The notes under the pieces are model-generated. The model ran no database searches. It was not told the DNA's origin and worked only from the letters and a program-made list of their open reading frames with translations. From the NCBI GenBank assembly GCA_017617065.1, contig JAFZWP010000014.1, positions 1-64,000 on the forward strand: 64,000 nt of DNA, read 5' to 3'. Below are positions 44,332 to 53,511 of this stretch, in pieces (positions within the stretch are counted from its first letter, which is position 1; every line of letters starts with the position of its first letter). The position numbers and the translations under genes are program-made. Origin of the DNA: Bacilli bacterium (GTDB lineage: Bacteria; Bacillota_I; Bacilli_A; ML615J-28; CAG-698).

Positions 44332-45774
44332 TTAATCAACAGGTTGTAAATTTAAAGCAGCATATGCTTCTTGTACTTTTTGGTTAATTAATGTTGTCCA
44401 CTCACGAGCAAGTTGGTCAGTAGGTTTGTTGTACCAATCTTCTTCTTCGTTAGTATCGTTAATATAGTTCCAGAAATCACTATATCCTGGTAACCATTTA
44501 TCTACATCTGGTGCACCATCACTTAAGTGTTCGATGCAATAGATATAGCCACTATAGTTATGAGTTTCATTTAACTCTTCCATATAGTTAATAATATCTT
44601 CCCAAACAGTTGGATAATTTGCTACTGGGAATCTATCAATTCCTTTACCACTTTGTTTCATGATGTTTAAACGAGCTTTCCAACCTTCTTCACCGAAACT
44701 CATCCATTTAACAAGTTCATATGCTTCTTCTGGATAATCAGTTAAACTTGAAACGCACATATAATCTAGGATTACAGCTTCGCTAGCTTTATCACCAGCT
44801 GGATATGGGTAGAATTCTACTCGCATATTAGCAGCTTGGAATGAATCTAGATAACTTAAGATATTCCAAGAACCTTCTACAGCAAATGCTGTATGGCCTT
44901 TTTCAAATGGCCAAGCAGATTCATTACCATAGATTTGTTCTTTTTCTTCAGCTGTTAATTGTTCTAACATGCCTGTTTGATAAAATTCTTCTGTATAGCG
45001 GCGATATTTTAACCACTCGCTAGATTCATAATTGAATCTTGTTCCATTCCATGAATCATATCCAAGACCTGAATTTGTTTGAGCTGTCATTGCTTTTTCA
45101 AAATCTAAAGCGCCATAATAACCATTTATTGCAAAGATTCTAGTTCCATCAGCATTTACACCCATATTTAGGATATCTTTACTAGTTAGATAGAAATCTT
45201 CAAATGTCCAATCATATCCAGGTACATCTAAACCAAGACTAGTAAGTAGAGTTTGATTTACAAAGAATCCTTTAATGAATTGATATGATGGAGCAGCAAG
45301 TCTAACTACTTTACCGCTAGCATCTTTATAAATAGCAGTTTTAGCGATATTTGAATAAACTTTAGCAGCATCTGGATCTTTATCCCAAAATTCAGAAATA
45401 TCATAAACTAAACCATTTTTAATAACAGATGGAACGTTATCTGTAACGAATACATCTGGTAACATATTACCTTGAGCAGCAGCGATAAGGTTATTTGTGA
45501 ATGTAGAACCTGTTCCAGTGATAGATGTATCTAGAGTTACATGAATGTTAGGATGTTTTGCCATAAAAGCATCAAGCATTGCTTGAGCAACTTCTTGGTC
45601 GCCCCATTCTGCATAAGTTAAATAAACAGTTCTATTAGATGTGCCACCTTGGTTGCCTTGGCCTCCTTGATTGCCTTGGCCACCTTGATTACCACCTTGG
45701 TTTTGTTCTTCTCCACAAGCTACCATTCCAAATGCAAGGAACAAAACTAATAATATTGATAATAATTTTTTCAT
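44332..45774 (-). CDS. Carbohydrate-binding lipoprotein of ABC transporter
   Basis: A 480-residue family 1 extracellular solute-binding protein. The signal peptide ends in the lipobox MVAC with Cys20, followed by a Gly/Asn/Gln-rich tether (NQGGQGNQGGQGNQGG). The mature part has the classic MalE-like order: VYLTYAEWGDQEVAQAMLDA, DVFVTDNVPS, GFFVNQTLLTSLGL and AYELVKWMSFGEEGWKA. It probably delivers beta-glucan oligosaccharides to the nearby permeases. The sequence after the Cys is encoded by a run of near-identical 12-base units. Confidence 0.9.
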   Translation of the reverse strand: MKKLLSILLVLFLAFGMVACGEEQNQGGNQGGQGNQGGQGNQGGTSNRTVYLTYAEWGDQEVAQAMLDAFMAKHPNIHVTLDTSITGTGSTFTNNLIAAAQGNMLPDVFVTDNVPSVIKNGLVYDISEFWDKDPDAAKVYSNIAKTAIYKDASGKVVRLAAPSYQFIKGFFVNQTLLTSLGLDVPGYDWTFEDFYLTSKDILNMGVNADGTRIFAINGYYGALDFEKAMTAQTNSGLGYDSWNGTRFNYESSEWLKYRRYTEEFYQTGMLEQLTAEEKEQIYGNESAWPFEKGHTAFAVEGSWNILSYLDSFQAANMRVEFYPYPAGDKASEAVILDYMCVSSLTDYPEEAYELVKWMSFGEEGWKARLNIMKQSGKGIDRFPVANYPTVWEDIINYMEELNETHNYSGYIYCIEHLSDGAPDVDKWLPGYSDFWNYINDTNEEEDWYNKPTDQLAREWTTLINQKVQEAYAALNLQPVD

Positions 45775-45784
45775 ATTTCACCAA

Positions 45785-48463
45785 TTATTGAGGTAATTCT
45801 ACTAAGAATACAAGTTCAGTTATTACTACTTCATGACCAGTTCCAGTAGCATCTGGGTTAACGAATAAAATCATTGCTTTCTTAGCAGGGTTAATAGTTT
45901 TATCGCTTAAATCAATAATACCACTTTGAACTTCTCCAGTGAATGTTACGAATGTTTCGAATTCATCAGCACTCTTGATTAATATTCTTTCGCCTTCAGT
46001 ACCTTTAACAGTATATTTAACACCTTTGTAACCTTCTACGCTTTCACTAACTTCTAGCCAGAAGCTATCCCATGTATTAGTGTTAGTAGTTGGTTTAGTT
46101 AATACTAATGATTTAGAATATGTACAATCATTTGCTTTTGATAATACGCCACTAAATAAATTGATATCTTCTTTTCCATCACCGCTTAATACTAAACTTG
46201 TGATTACGAATTCATGTCCAGTTCCAGCTCCACCAACATTTGGCATAAGTACAACTGTCATCTTTGATGCATTGAACGCGAAATCAATAGTCTTAGTTAC
46301 TTCTTGAGCTTCGCCTGTGCAAGTTACCCAAAGTTCACCTGCTTGTTCATCATTAATCTTGAATAAGATTTGTTCGCCTGATGGACCTTTAACTGTAGCT
46401 TTTAAAGTATTATAACCAGTTAAATCGTTATCTACTTTAACACCAACCCATTCCCATTGGCCATCACCATTCTTAGCAACATTTAATTGCCATGCATATT
46501 GATGTCCATTAGCTGTAATAGTTGGGTTAGCTAATAAATCTACATCTTTCTTTTCTGCAGGTTGAGCGTTTCCAGTACCAGCTGCAACGCCATCCATCTT
46601 GAATTCAGATAATACTAATGTATTATTACCAATATATTGATGAGATGTATTTTCACCTTCTAACCAACCAAGTTGAATAGAAAGAACGAATTTAGCACCA
46701 GCTTTAACTTCTGCATCAAATTCAATATTGTTATCACCAGCTACAAGAGTAACTTTTTGGCCATTAATTGTGATATAACCAGCTGCACTTGCATTTAGTT
46801 TGAATGTAACTTTATGAGTTCCAGCTGCTTCAATTGCTTCAGTTGCATAGAAGATTTGAGTTGCAAACCACCAATGATCTGCAGTTAAGTTAGAATGTAG
46901 TGTTAAAGCACCATCTGCATATTCATAAGTAGCTGTACATACAGGGCCGCATCCCCAATTAGCATCTGCTACATACCATACATAGAATGTATAAGGATCA
47001 GCTTCTGCTGCTTGTTGACCATCATTCTTAACACCTTTAATAGTTCCAAGTAAATTAGCAGGATCTGCATAATCAACTACTACTGGATCACCATTTCTAA
47101 CTAATAAAATATCACTAACTTCTGCTTCGAATGCACCGATATTTCCACCAGCTTCAGTACCGAATTGAAGTGATAAGCCGATTTGACTAGCTTCTAATAC
47201 ATTAAATGTAACGCTTAATGCATTATCACCAGCTACAACTGCTTGTGAATTAACAGCTTTAATAGCAACATTTTGTGCTGAATCAGCACCAAACTTGATA
47301 TTACCATCTTTATTTAACTTTAAGTTAAATGATAATGTATAGTTACCTGCTTGTTGGCTAGCTGCATATAAGAATAATTGAGTTGCAAACCAGCAAGAAC
47401 CTTCTGGTTGTGTACCAGTAATACTGATTACACCATTAGCCATTGCAAATGTTGCTTCTGTTGCTGCACCGCACCATGCGCCTTGGTCATACCATACTGT
47501 AGCAACACCAGGAGCATTAGCAGCATCTGTTTCGCCACCTAAGTCAGATCTTAAGCTTTCAGCGTTAAGTAGGCTAGCTACTTTTGTTTCTTCAACTTTA
47601 ATATCATCTAAATAACATGCAGTAGCTGCAGAGCCTTTGCCTTCAGGCATAGTTCCGAAACCGAATAATGCTTGAATCTTAGTTAAATCAGTTGCAATTG
47701 CATCATCAGCTTTGAATGTTAATTCAAATGTTTGTAATTCTGTAGTTAAATCTATATTTAATTCACCAAGTCCATAGAACCATGGAGCTTCGCTAATTAA
47801 TTGACCAACTTGAATTTGGATTGATCTAGCTTCTTCAGCTTTAGCCTTGAATGATAATGTATAATACTTTCCAGCAGTTAAAGCGAATGTATTAGTTTCA
47901 ACTCTTGGGCTAACAAGTTGCCAGCTTACAGCTGTAACGTCAACTTTTAATAAATGGTTTTCGCCTTCCTTAACAACGCTTAAAGTAGCTCCACCATTAT
48001 CAAATTCACTCTTAGTGAATGGATCTGTTGCACCTAATTCAAAATCGCCATTAACTACTAAATCATCAGATTGAGGTAATTCGAATATAACTGTAACAGT
48101 ACGATATAAATTGTATTTTTCTCCATCAATTGTAACTACATATTTAATTTGGTATTCACCAGATTGTTTTACGCATCCTTCTTCATCAAGAGGAATTAAA
48201 TGACTAACTTGGATTTGACTAGTAACATCATTTCCATTTGCATCGATTGCAGTTACGCCATCTAATGCATTAAGTTTGTCACCAACTTTTAGTTCGAATG
48301 AACTAGTTTGAGCAGTGATTCCAGGAGTATATGTACCACCTTGGTTTTGGCCACCTTGGTTTTGGCCTTGATTTTCACCGCCATTATCAGCTGGAGTAGT
48401 TTTACATGCTACTAAAGCAAATAAAGCGATAAAAGTTAAAAATAAAGTAAAGATTTTTTTCAT
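45785..48463 (-). CDS. Multimodular carbohydrate-binding surface lipoprotein
   Basis: An 892-residue lipoprotein with no recognisable catalytic domain. Lipobox LVAC (Cys20) and a Gly/Asn/Gln linker come first, then an Ig-like/DUF5011-type domain (50-130). A CBM4/9-like module begins LVVNGDFELGATDPF (about 135-295). Two related modules share WFATQLF/WFATQIF, and two shorter related modules share GTGHEFVITSLV/GTGHEVVITELV. Five beta-sandwich modules in series suggest a glucan-holding scaffold on the cell surface. It lies between the surface GH16 and the transport lipoprotein. Binding specificity is inferred from context. Confidence 0.75.
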   Translation of the reverse strand: MKKIFTLFLTFIALFALVACKTTPADNGGENQGQNQGGQNQGGTYTPGITAQTSSFELKVGDKLNALDGVTAIDANGNDVTSQIQVSHLIPLDEEGCVKQSGEYQIKYVVTIDGEKYNLYRTVTVIFELPQSDDLVVNGDFELGATDPFTKSEFDNGGATLSVVKEGENHLLKVDVTAVSWQLVSPRVETNTFALTAGKYYTLSFKAKAEEARSIQIQVGQLISEAPWFYGLGELNIDLTTELQTFELTFKADDAIATDLTKIQALFGFGTMPEGKGSAATACYLDDIKVEETKVASLLNAESLRSDLGGETDAANAPGVATVWYDQGAWCGAATEATFAMANGVISITGTQPEGSCWFATQLFLYAASQQAGNYTLSFNLKLNKDGNIKFGADSAQNVAIKAVNSQAVVAGDNALSVTFNVLEASQIGLSLQFGTEAGGNIGAFEAEVSDILLVRNGDPVVVDYADPANLLGTIKGVKNDGQQAAEADPYTFYVWYVADANWGCGPVCTATYEYADGALTLHSNLTADHWWFATQIFYATEAIEAAGTHKVTFKLNASAAGYITINGQKVTLVAGDNNIEFDAEVKAGAKFVLSIQLGWLEGENTSHQYIGNNTLVLSEFKMDGVAAGTGNAQPAEKKDVDLLANPTITANGHQYAWQLNVAKNGDGQWEWVGVKVDNDLTGYNTLKATVKGPSGEQILFKINDEQAGELWVTCTGEAQEVTKTIDFAFNASKMTVVLMPNVGGAGTGHEFVITSLVLSGDGKEDINLFSGVLSKANDCTYSKSLVLTKPTTNTNTWDSFWLEVSESVEGYKGVKYTVKGTEGERILIKSADEFETFVTFTGEVQSGIIDLSDKTINPAKKAMILFVNPDATGTGHEVVITELVFLVELPQ

Positions 48464-48483
48464 TTTTCCTTTGTCCTTTCCTT

Positions 48484-50061
48484 TTACTCTATATTTAAGT
48501 AATTAATTACTATTGCATTCCCGGTATCACTTGCATTACAAGTGATTTTAATTTGGTATTCACCTGCTGGTAAGTTTAACTCCGGAAATGCCACATCGTT
48601 ATACTTACCATATGAACTACTTAATGTTACTTTGTTTACATAAATAGTTTCTGTGTCACTTAAAATCTTAATCTCAACTTCACATGTTTTTAAAACTTGA
48701 ACTCGAAGATTAACATTATATGTGCCGCTAGTTTTGCATAATGCTCTATAATTTACTTCTGTTCCACTAGGTAACTGTAAACAATTTCCACCTTCAGCAC
48801 TAGCAGTAACAACACTTACTTTCTTAGTAGCGGAAGAATAATCAGTACCTTTAATTTTACCCGGTAGGGTAGGTTCTTTTAATGTAGCAAAAGTAAATAT
48901 ATCAGATAACGTATAGTTACCATTATAGTCTACGCTAACTATTCTAACTTGGTAATTAGTTGCTTCTTCTAAGTTTTTAATAGTATAGCTATTAGACATT
49001 GTAGCCCCAATTTGTTTGTTATTAACGACAATATTATATTGTCTAACACCTTGATTATCAGTTGCTTTATCCCATTCGATATAAATATTATCGTAACTTG
49101 ATACATATTTTTTAATCTCTACAGCGCTTGGAGCAACTGTGTCAGCTTCATCAACCTTTTGATAAACCCTAACATAGTCAACTAGCATCTTAGCTTCTTT
49201 AAAATCATCCGCAATTTGACCACCCATATTGCCACCCATGGCAATATTCATAATCAAAAAGAATTTTTGATCAAATGGCCAACGTGTAGAATCATGATTA
49301 GGTGAATGAGTATATGTAAAATATGTTTTACCATTCACCATAAACTTAATTCCGCTATCATCCCACTCGCATGCATAAGTGTTCCACTGTTTTGTGGATG
49401 TTGGACAAGTGGTAGCTCCACCTACACCTCCACCTTGCGATACTGTTGTATGAGTTGTACCTTGAATGTATGAAGGATTCTTACCAGTAGTTTCCATAAT
49501 GTCAATTTCACCACTATTTGGCCAACCGCCATATACTGATTCAGTAGGCATCATCCATAAAGCAGGCCATGTACCTAAACCTTCTGGTAAAATTGCTCTA
49601 AATTCAATATATCCATATTTAAAGTCACCTTTGTTTTTAGATGTTAGTCTAGCTGAAGTATATGAATAACTGCTAACACTCTCTTTTTTAGCAGTGATTG
49701 TTAAATAACCATCGCTTACATAAGAATTATCATCGCGATTAGTGTAATACTGACTTTCATTATTACCCCAACCACCACCACCAACTTCATAATTCCATTT
49801 AGCAGGATCAGGTGAGCCAGTATAATTGAATTCATCAGTCCAAATAAGTTTATATCCATTAGCTAAAACAGCAATAGTATCATCAGAAAACTCATCTGGT
49901 TCTATTTCACGATAAACATATTCTTTTGGAGTATTTCCGGAATTATTATTTCCAGATCCACCTCCACCATCATCAGGTAAAACCTCACTACATCCAACTA
50001 GTGATATAGCTAAAATCAATAGTATAAAAATAAATAATTTTATGATTGTATTTTTTGTCAT
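48484..50061 (-). CDS. Surface GH16 endo-beta-glucanase lipoprotein with FN3 and CBM domains
   Basis: A 525-residue lipoprotein with lipobox LVGC (Cys24) and a Gly/Ser/Asn linker. The GH16 domain follows (LIWTDEFNYTG; signature GEIDIMETTG; WPFDQKFFLIMNIAMGG), then an FN3 domain (APSAVEIKKYVSSYDNIYIE, NYQVRIVSVD) and a C-terminal CBM6/35-like beta-sandwich. GH16 enzymes of this type cut beta-1,3 or beta-1,3-1,4 glucans by retention. The ATG at 50061, after AAAAGG, is the likely start; upstream in-frame ATGs lack a site. This is the first gene of the operon. Confidence 0.9.
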   Translation of the reverse strand: MTKNTIIKLFIFILLILAISLVGCSEVLPDDGGGGSGNNNSGNTPKEYVYREIEPDEFSDDTIAVLANGYKLIWTDEFNYTGSPDPAKWNYEVGGGGWGNNESQYYTNRDDNSYVSDGYLTITAKKESVSSYSYTSARLTSKNKGDFKYGYIEFRAILPEGLGTWPALWMMPTESVYGGWPNSGEIDIMETTGKNPSYIQGTTHTTVSQGGGVGGATTCPTSTKQWNTYACEWDDSGIKFMVNGKTYFTYTHSPNHDSTRWPFDQKFFLIMNIAMGGNMGGQIADDFKEAKMLVDYVRVYQKVDEADTVAPSAVEIKKYVSSYDNIYIEWDKATDNQGVRQYNIVVNNKQIGATMSNSYTIKNLEEATNYQVRIVSVDYNGNYTLSDIFTFATLKEPTLPGKIKGTDYSSATKKVSVVTASAEGGNCLQLPSGTEVNYRALCKTSGTYNVNLRVQVLKTCEVEIKILSDTETIYVNKVTLSSSYGKYNDVAFPELNLPAGEYQIKITCNASDTGNAIVINYLNIE

Positions 50062-50089
50062 ATTTGAAAACCTTTTCATAACCATATCG

Positions 50090-50118
50090 ATTTTACAATA
50101 ATCTAGCCTAAAAGTCAA
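50090..50118 (-). promoter_or_regulatory. Promoter of the beta-glucan operon
   Basis: Minus strand: TTGACT (50118-50113), 17-base spacer, TAAAAT (50095-50090). From here to the terminator at 27109 all genes run in one direction with short gaps. No obvious cre-like or palindromic operator was recognised next to it. Confidence 0.72.
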
Positions 50119-50194
50119 TGAATGTGCTTTTTATGTAATTTCTTTATAAATGCCCTAAATTTTATAAATTAAATTTATCGTTATTAAACTAAAA

Positions 50195-50215
50195 AATTCG
50201 GCCTTAAGCCGAATT
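50195..50215 (-). terminator. Terminator after the FNT gene
   Basis: AATTCGGC pairs with GCCGAATT and is followed by TTTTAG on the minus strand, five bases after the FNT stop. Confidence 0.85.
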
Positions 50216-50219
50216 AATT

Positions 50220-50852
50220 CTACTCTGTAATCTTAATAATTTTAGATAGTCCTGGAATTAACAATCCACCAATTGTATTACCTAAAATCATTATTAACAT
50301 ATATAAAAATGATTTTATGCTCCATAAATCTGCAATCGAAATATAAAACATATTAGCGATGCAGTGTTCATAACTTGAAATTATGAATACAAATACACAA
50401 ATGATGATGCCAAATACTTTTGAAAAGTTATTATTTGATTTTTTAAATGTATTTACACCTAAATAGATTAATACTCCACACATAATAGCTAGAATTAATA
50501 CACTATACCAACTATCATTTAGTTTTGTATTTACTAAATCTACTGCTTTCAAGTTAATAGATTCAAAGATTCTTGTTAAGTGAATAATTCCTGAAACAAA
50601 AAATGTTCCAAGGAAGTTACCAATTATTATTATAGGTAACATAAAATTAGTAATTTTGTCATTATCTAAGGCATAGCCAATAGCACCAGTATAAAGTTTA
50701 AATCCACCTTCTACGATAAAAAACAATCCTACCGCAAAAGCAAATGCTCCTAAATATTTGCTTTCTGTAGATAGAAATACAACTCCACCAATAGCAATTA
50801 GTATACCTGATATAAAAGATGAAACTAAAGTATTAATTATTCTTTTAAGCAT
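50220..50852 (-). CDS. Formate/nitrite transporter family channel
   Basis: A 210-residue integral membrane protein with six spans. The family motif SYEHCIANMFYI (the GxEHsxANM pattern, with the central histidine) and LGAFAFAVGLFFI are visible. FNT pentamers carry formate, nitrite, hydrosulfide or lactate/acetate; the cargo is not evident here. It is shorter than most members (250-290 residues), mainly in the loops and termini. Its start overlaps the Nudix gene by eight bases. Confidence 0.85.
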   Translation of the reverse strand: MLKRIINTLVSSFISGILIAIGGVVFLSTESKYLGAFAFAVGLFFIVEGGFKLYTGAIGYALDNDKITNFMLPIIIIGNFLGTFFVSGIIHLTRIFESINLKAVDLVNTKLNDSWYSVLILAIMCGVLIYLGVNTFKKSNNNFSKVFGIIICVFVFIISSYEHCIANMFYISIADLWSIKSFLYMLIMILGNTIGGLLIPGLSKIIKITE

Positions 50853-51402
50853 TATTTTGTTCCTTTAATAATTTATATCTTAAATATACTGCTAAACTCT
50901 TAGCATCTTCAATCTCGCCACTTAATACCATCTTTTCAAAATCTTTTAATTTAATCTTTTCGTATCTTAAATATTCATCTTCATCTAAGTGTTGAGCGCC
51001 TTTTTCGAATTCATCACAATAATATAAATAAATCACTTCGCTACAAAAACCAGGAGATGAATGTACTTTACCTAAAGAGTGAATTGATTTAGCTATTAAT
51101 CCTACTTCTTCGCTTACTTCTCTAATTGCAGCAGCTGTTGGATCTTCATCTTTTTCAAGTTTTCCTGCAGGTAGTTCTACTAATACTTTACCGCTAGGAT
51201 TTCTAAATTGTCTAACAATGTATGTATATTCTCCATCTACTACTAAAATGCAAACCCCGCCATAATGAGTAACAATTTCTCTCATAGCGATATCACCATT
51301 AGGAAGTCTAACTTGATCTTTTCTTACTTTTATAATTTTACCATCATAAATCATTTCACTAGAAACGATTGGTTGGAATTCTAAATTATCATTCTTTTTC
51401 AT
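50845..51402 (-). CDS. nudF: Nudix hydrolase, ADP-ribose pyrophosphatase-like
   Basis: A 185-residue Nudix protein with an intact Nudix box, GKLEKDEDPTAAAIREVSEEVGL. The fold around it (IKVRKDQVRLPNG, YIVRQFRNPSGKVLVELPAG, and VHSSPGFCSEVIYLYYCDE) is that of ADP-ribose pyrophosphatases (NudF/YqkG). It would hydrolyse ADP-ribose to AMP and ribose 5-phosphate. The ATG overlaps the engB stop (ATGA), and the FNT gene follows. Confidence 0.88.
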   Translation of the reverse strand: MKKNDNLEFQPIVSSEMIYDGKIIKVRKDQVRLPNGDIAMREIVTHYGGVCILVVDGEYTYIVRQFRNPSGKVLVELPAGKLEKDEDPTAAAIREVSEEVGLIAKSIHSLGKVHSSPGFCSEVIYLYYCDEFEKGAQHLDEDEYLRYEKIKLKDFEKMVLSGEIEDAKSLAVYLRYKLLKEQNNA

Positions 51403-51971
51403 TTTAAATTATTAATGATGGCTTCTAACTCATCAATTCCTTTCTTTGTATTTGCACTAGTTACAATTACTTCATGATCACTAATCTTTGCTTTAATATC
51501 TTTAACTGCTCTATAAACTAATGTAGATCCTATTTTATCTGATTTAGTAGCTACAATCGCGAAAGCTACATTTAGATATTTTAAATATTCATACATTAAC
51601 ATATCATCTTTAGTTGGTCCTACTTTTGTATCAACTAATAAAAATACCATTTTTAAGTTATTGTTTTTAGTTAAGTATTCTTCTAAACTATCACCAAAAT
51701 CAATTCTCTTATCAATTGATTTAGCAGCATAACCATATCCTGGTGCATCAACAAAATAAAACTCTTTATCAATTAAATAATAATTTAGAGCTATCGTTTT
51801 ACCAGGTTTAGATGAAGTTCTAGCAAGTAATTTTCTACCAGTTAAAGCATTAATTAAGCTAGATTTCCCAACATTACTTCTACCTAAAAAGATAAATTCA
51901 CTTAAATTATCTTTATTAGGAGACTGGGATAGTTTTGCTGTACTTATAATATATTCACTACTTTTATACAT
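51399..51971 (-). CDS. engB: Ribosome biogenesis GTPase EngB (YsxC)
   Basis: A 190-residue TRAFAC GTPase: G1 GRSNVGKSS, G2 region SSKPGKTIALNYY, G3 DAPGYG, G4 TKSDK and G5-like TSANTKKG. EngB is needed for assembly of the 50S subunit in Bacillus. It starts about 20 bases after the RNase P RNA with an AAAGGGG site, so it may be read through from the rnpB promoter. It ends in TGA overlapping the next start. Confidence 0.94.
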   Translation of the reverse strand: MYKSSEYIISTAKLSQSPNKDNLSEFIFLGRSNVGKSSLINALTGRKLLARTSSKPGKTIALNYYLIDKEFYFVDAPGYGYAAKSIDKRIDFGDSLEEYLTKNNNLKMVFLLVDTKVGPTKDDMLMYEYLKYLNVAFAIVATKSDKIGSTLVYRAVKDIKAKISDHEVIVTSANTKKGIDELEAIINNLK

Positions 51972-51989
51972 AATATACCCCTTTGGATG

Positions 51990-52301
51990 TGTATTCTATA
52001 AGCCTCGTTCTGTTTTATGCAATCATTTATCTAAGACCAAAGTCTTTCTGGAATCCATTCTTAATTAGTATCCAGACTCCCCTACCAAATTTGGGTTTCT
52101 AGCTTATGGAGTTTACCCGTTCCACCCACACATTTCTATGTGGCTCGTCTCTGTGGCACTTTATGAGGTTAACCATTTGAGGTCACTTCTCGTCGTCACC
52201 AATCCCTTGGTGCCCTAGTTTATCACTAGGCATAAACACTACAGCATCACAGCTGTGCTAGCAAGGACTTTCCTAACCTTTCGGCTCGATTGCTCGAATA
52301 C
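51990..52301 (-). ncRNA. rnpB: RNase P RNA (bacterial type B)
   Basis: The catalytic RNA of RNase P, which removes 5' leaders from tRNA precursors. Universally conserved segments are readable on the minus strand: AGGAAAGTCC near the 5' end (52275-52265 region), ACAGAGACGA, GGTGGAACGGGTAAACTCC, and the 3' closing ACAGAACGAGGCTTATAG. The 5' end is set by the promoter upstream; the 3' end is approximate, just before engB. Length near 312 bases is at the short end for type B RNAs. It explains the gene-free gap between engB and the DUF1016 gene. Confidence 0.93.
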
Positions 52302-52307
52302 TTAAAC

Positions 52308-52336
52308 ATTATAATGGAAATAGGGTGATTTGTCAA
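52308..52336 (-). promoter_or_regulatory. Consensus promoter of rnpB
   Basis: Minus strand: TTGACA (52336-52331), 17-base spacer, TATAAT (52313-52308), a perfect SigA match as expected for a strongly expressed RNA. Confidence 0.93.
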
Positions 52337-52392
52337 AAAAATAACCATTGCTAAAAAATATATAGCAACGATTATTATATAAATATTTATAT

Positions 52393-53370
52393 TTATTCTT
52401 CTTTATCTTTTATTTCTCTTAATCTTCTCTCTAAATAACTAGGTATGTCTTCTAATAATTTATATTTTGAAATACCAAGCTTTAATTGATTTTTATTCAG
52501 CGATGTCTTTGCTACATATTCATCGGCATCTTTACATAATAACAAACCAATTGTTTCATCATCTTTATCGCTTCTTTCTAGGTCATCAGTAGCATTCACA
52601 TAAAATATTAATTGGCCTAAATCAGATGGATTAAATTTGCCAATTTTAACTTCAATAACTACATATGCATGTATCTTTACATGATACATAAGTAGATCAA
52701 TATAAAAATCTTCTTTAGTCGGTGTAACTAGTTTGTATTCTTTACCGACTAGTGAAAAGCCCGGGCCTAATTCTTGGAGAAATTTAATTACGTTATCAAT
52801 TAATTGCTTCTTTAAATCTTTTTCAGTTTTAATGTTTTCTTTATCTAGAAAGTCAAAAACATATGTATCTTTAAATACTTCACTAGTTAATTCGTCACTT
52901 CTAGTAATTGATGTAGTAGATGGTTTAATAAGGCTTCTTTCATATGCTTTCATTTCTATTTGATTAAGAACCATATTACGGGACCATCTATTTTGATATG
53001 TGGCGTTTATATACCAAAGCATTTCATCGTGCGTGTTAGATTTTTGCATTATAGTAATAATAGAGCCCCACGAAATTTGGGGCACAGGCTGTGCCCTAAT
53101 TTCATTTAATGTGAAAAATGATGCAAATTGTGCCATTCTTTTTAGTTGATCATATGAGTAACCTCGCCCATATTCTTTTAAGTCATTTGATAGCCTTTCA
53201 ATATATTTGCTTCCCCAAGTTTTTCGTTTGTTTATGATCGTTCCAATTTCATAATAAGTCATAATCATAGCGCTATTTACAACTAACATAGCCTTATTCT
53301 GATTTTGTCTAATTGTTTCTTTAATCTGTTTCAAATCATTAACATAATCCATCATTAATTCTTTTTCCAT
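52393..53370 (-). CDS. DUF1016/YhcG-type PD-(D/E)XK nuclease
   Basis: A 325-residue YhcG homologue. The N-terminal helical DUF1016_N domain (MIMTYYEIGTIINKRKTWGS, GYSYDQLKRMAQFA) is followed by the nuclease domain with FYIDLLMYHVKIHAYVVIEV, then KIGKFNPSDLGQLIFYVNA, supplying the D and E-x-K residues. YhcG proteins are found in defence islands and beside restriction-modification genes; their targets are not well defined. Here it is alone with a divergent XRE regulator. AAAGGAG precedes the ATG. Confidence 0.88.
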   Translation of the reverse strand: MEKELMMDYVNDLKQIKETIRQNQNKAMLVVNSAMIMTYYEIGTIINKRKTWGSKYIERLSNDLKEYGRGYSYDQLKRMAQFASFFTLNEIRAQPVPQISWGSIITIMQKSNTHDEMLWYINATYQNRWSRNMVLNQIEMKAYERSLIKPSTTSITRSDELTSEVFKDTYVFDFLDKENIKTEKDLKKQLIDNVIKFLQELGPGFSLVGKEYKLVTPTKEDFYIDLLMYHVKIHAYVVIEVKIGKFNPSDLGQLIFYVNATDDLERSDKDDETIGLLLCKDADEYVAKTSLNKNQLKLGISKYKLLEDIPSYLERRLREIKDKEE

Positions 53371-53393
53371 AGTTTTCTCCTTTATATGTTCAT

Positions 53394-53434
53394 TTCACAT
53401 ATATTATTATAATATGTGAATATTAATTAGTCAA
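53394..53434 (-). promoter_or_regulatory. Promoter and palindromic operator of the DUF1016 gene
   Basis: Minus strand: TTGACT (53434-53429), 17-base spacer, TATAAT (53411-53406). A 27-bp inverted repeat with arms TTCACATAT and ATATGTGAA (53394-53420) covers the -10 and start site, a typical repressor position. The divergent XRE protein is the natural candidate to bind it. Confidence 0.78.
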
Positions 53435-53463
53435 TCAGTTATATATATTTTTTATATATTTTC

Positions 53464-53492
53464 TTGAAAAATTATTTATTACATATTACAAT
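53464..53492 (+). promoter_or_regulatory. Promoter of the XRE regulator gene
   Basis: TTGAAA (53464-53469), 17-base spacer, TACAAT (53487-53492), about 20 bases before the ATG. Confidence 0.75.
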
Positions 53493-53511
53493 GAATATAG
53501 AGAGGTAAAAT

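Noticed and set aside
51972..52310. Short ORFs in the gap between engB and the DUF1016 gene
   Set aside because: The stretch is RNase P RNA, with its conserved core sequences readable on the minus strand.
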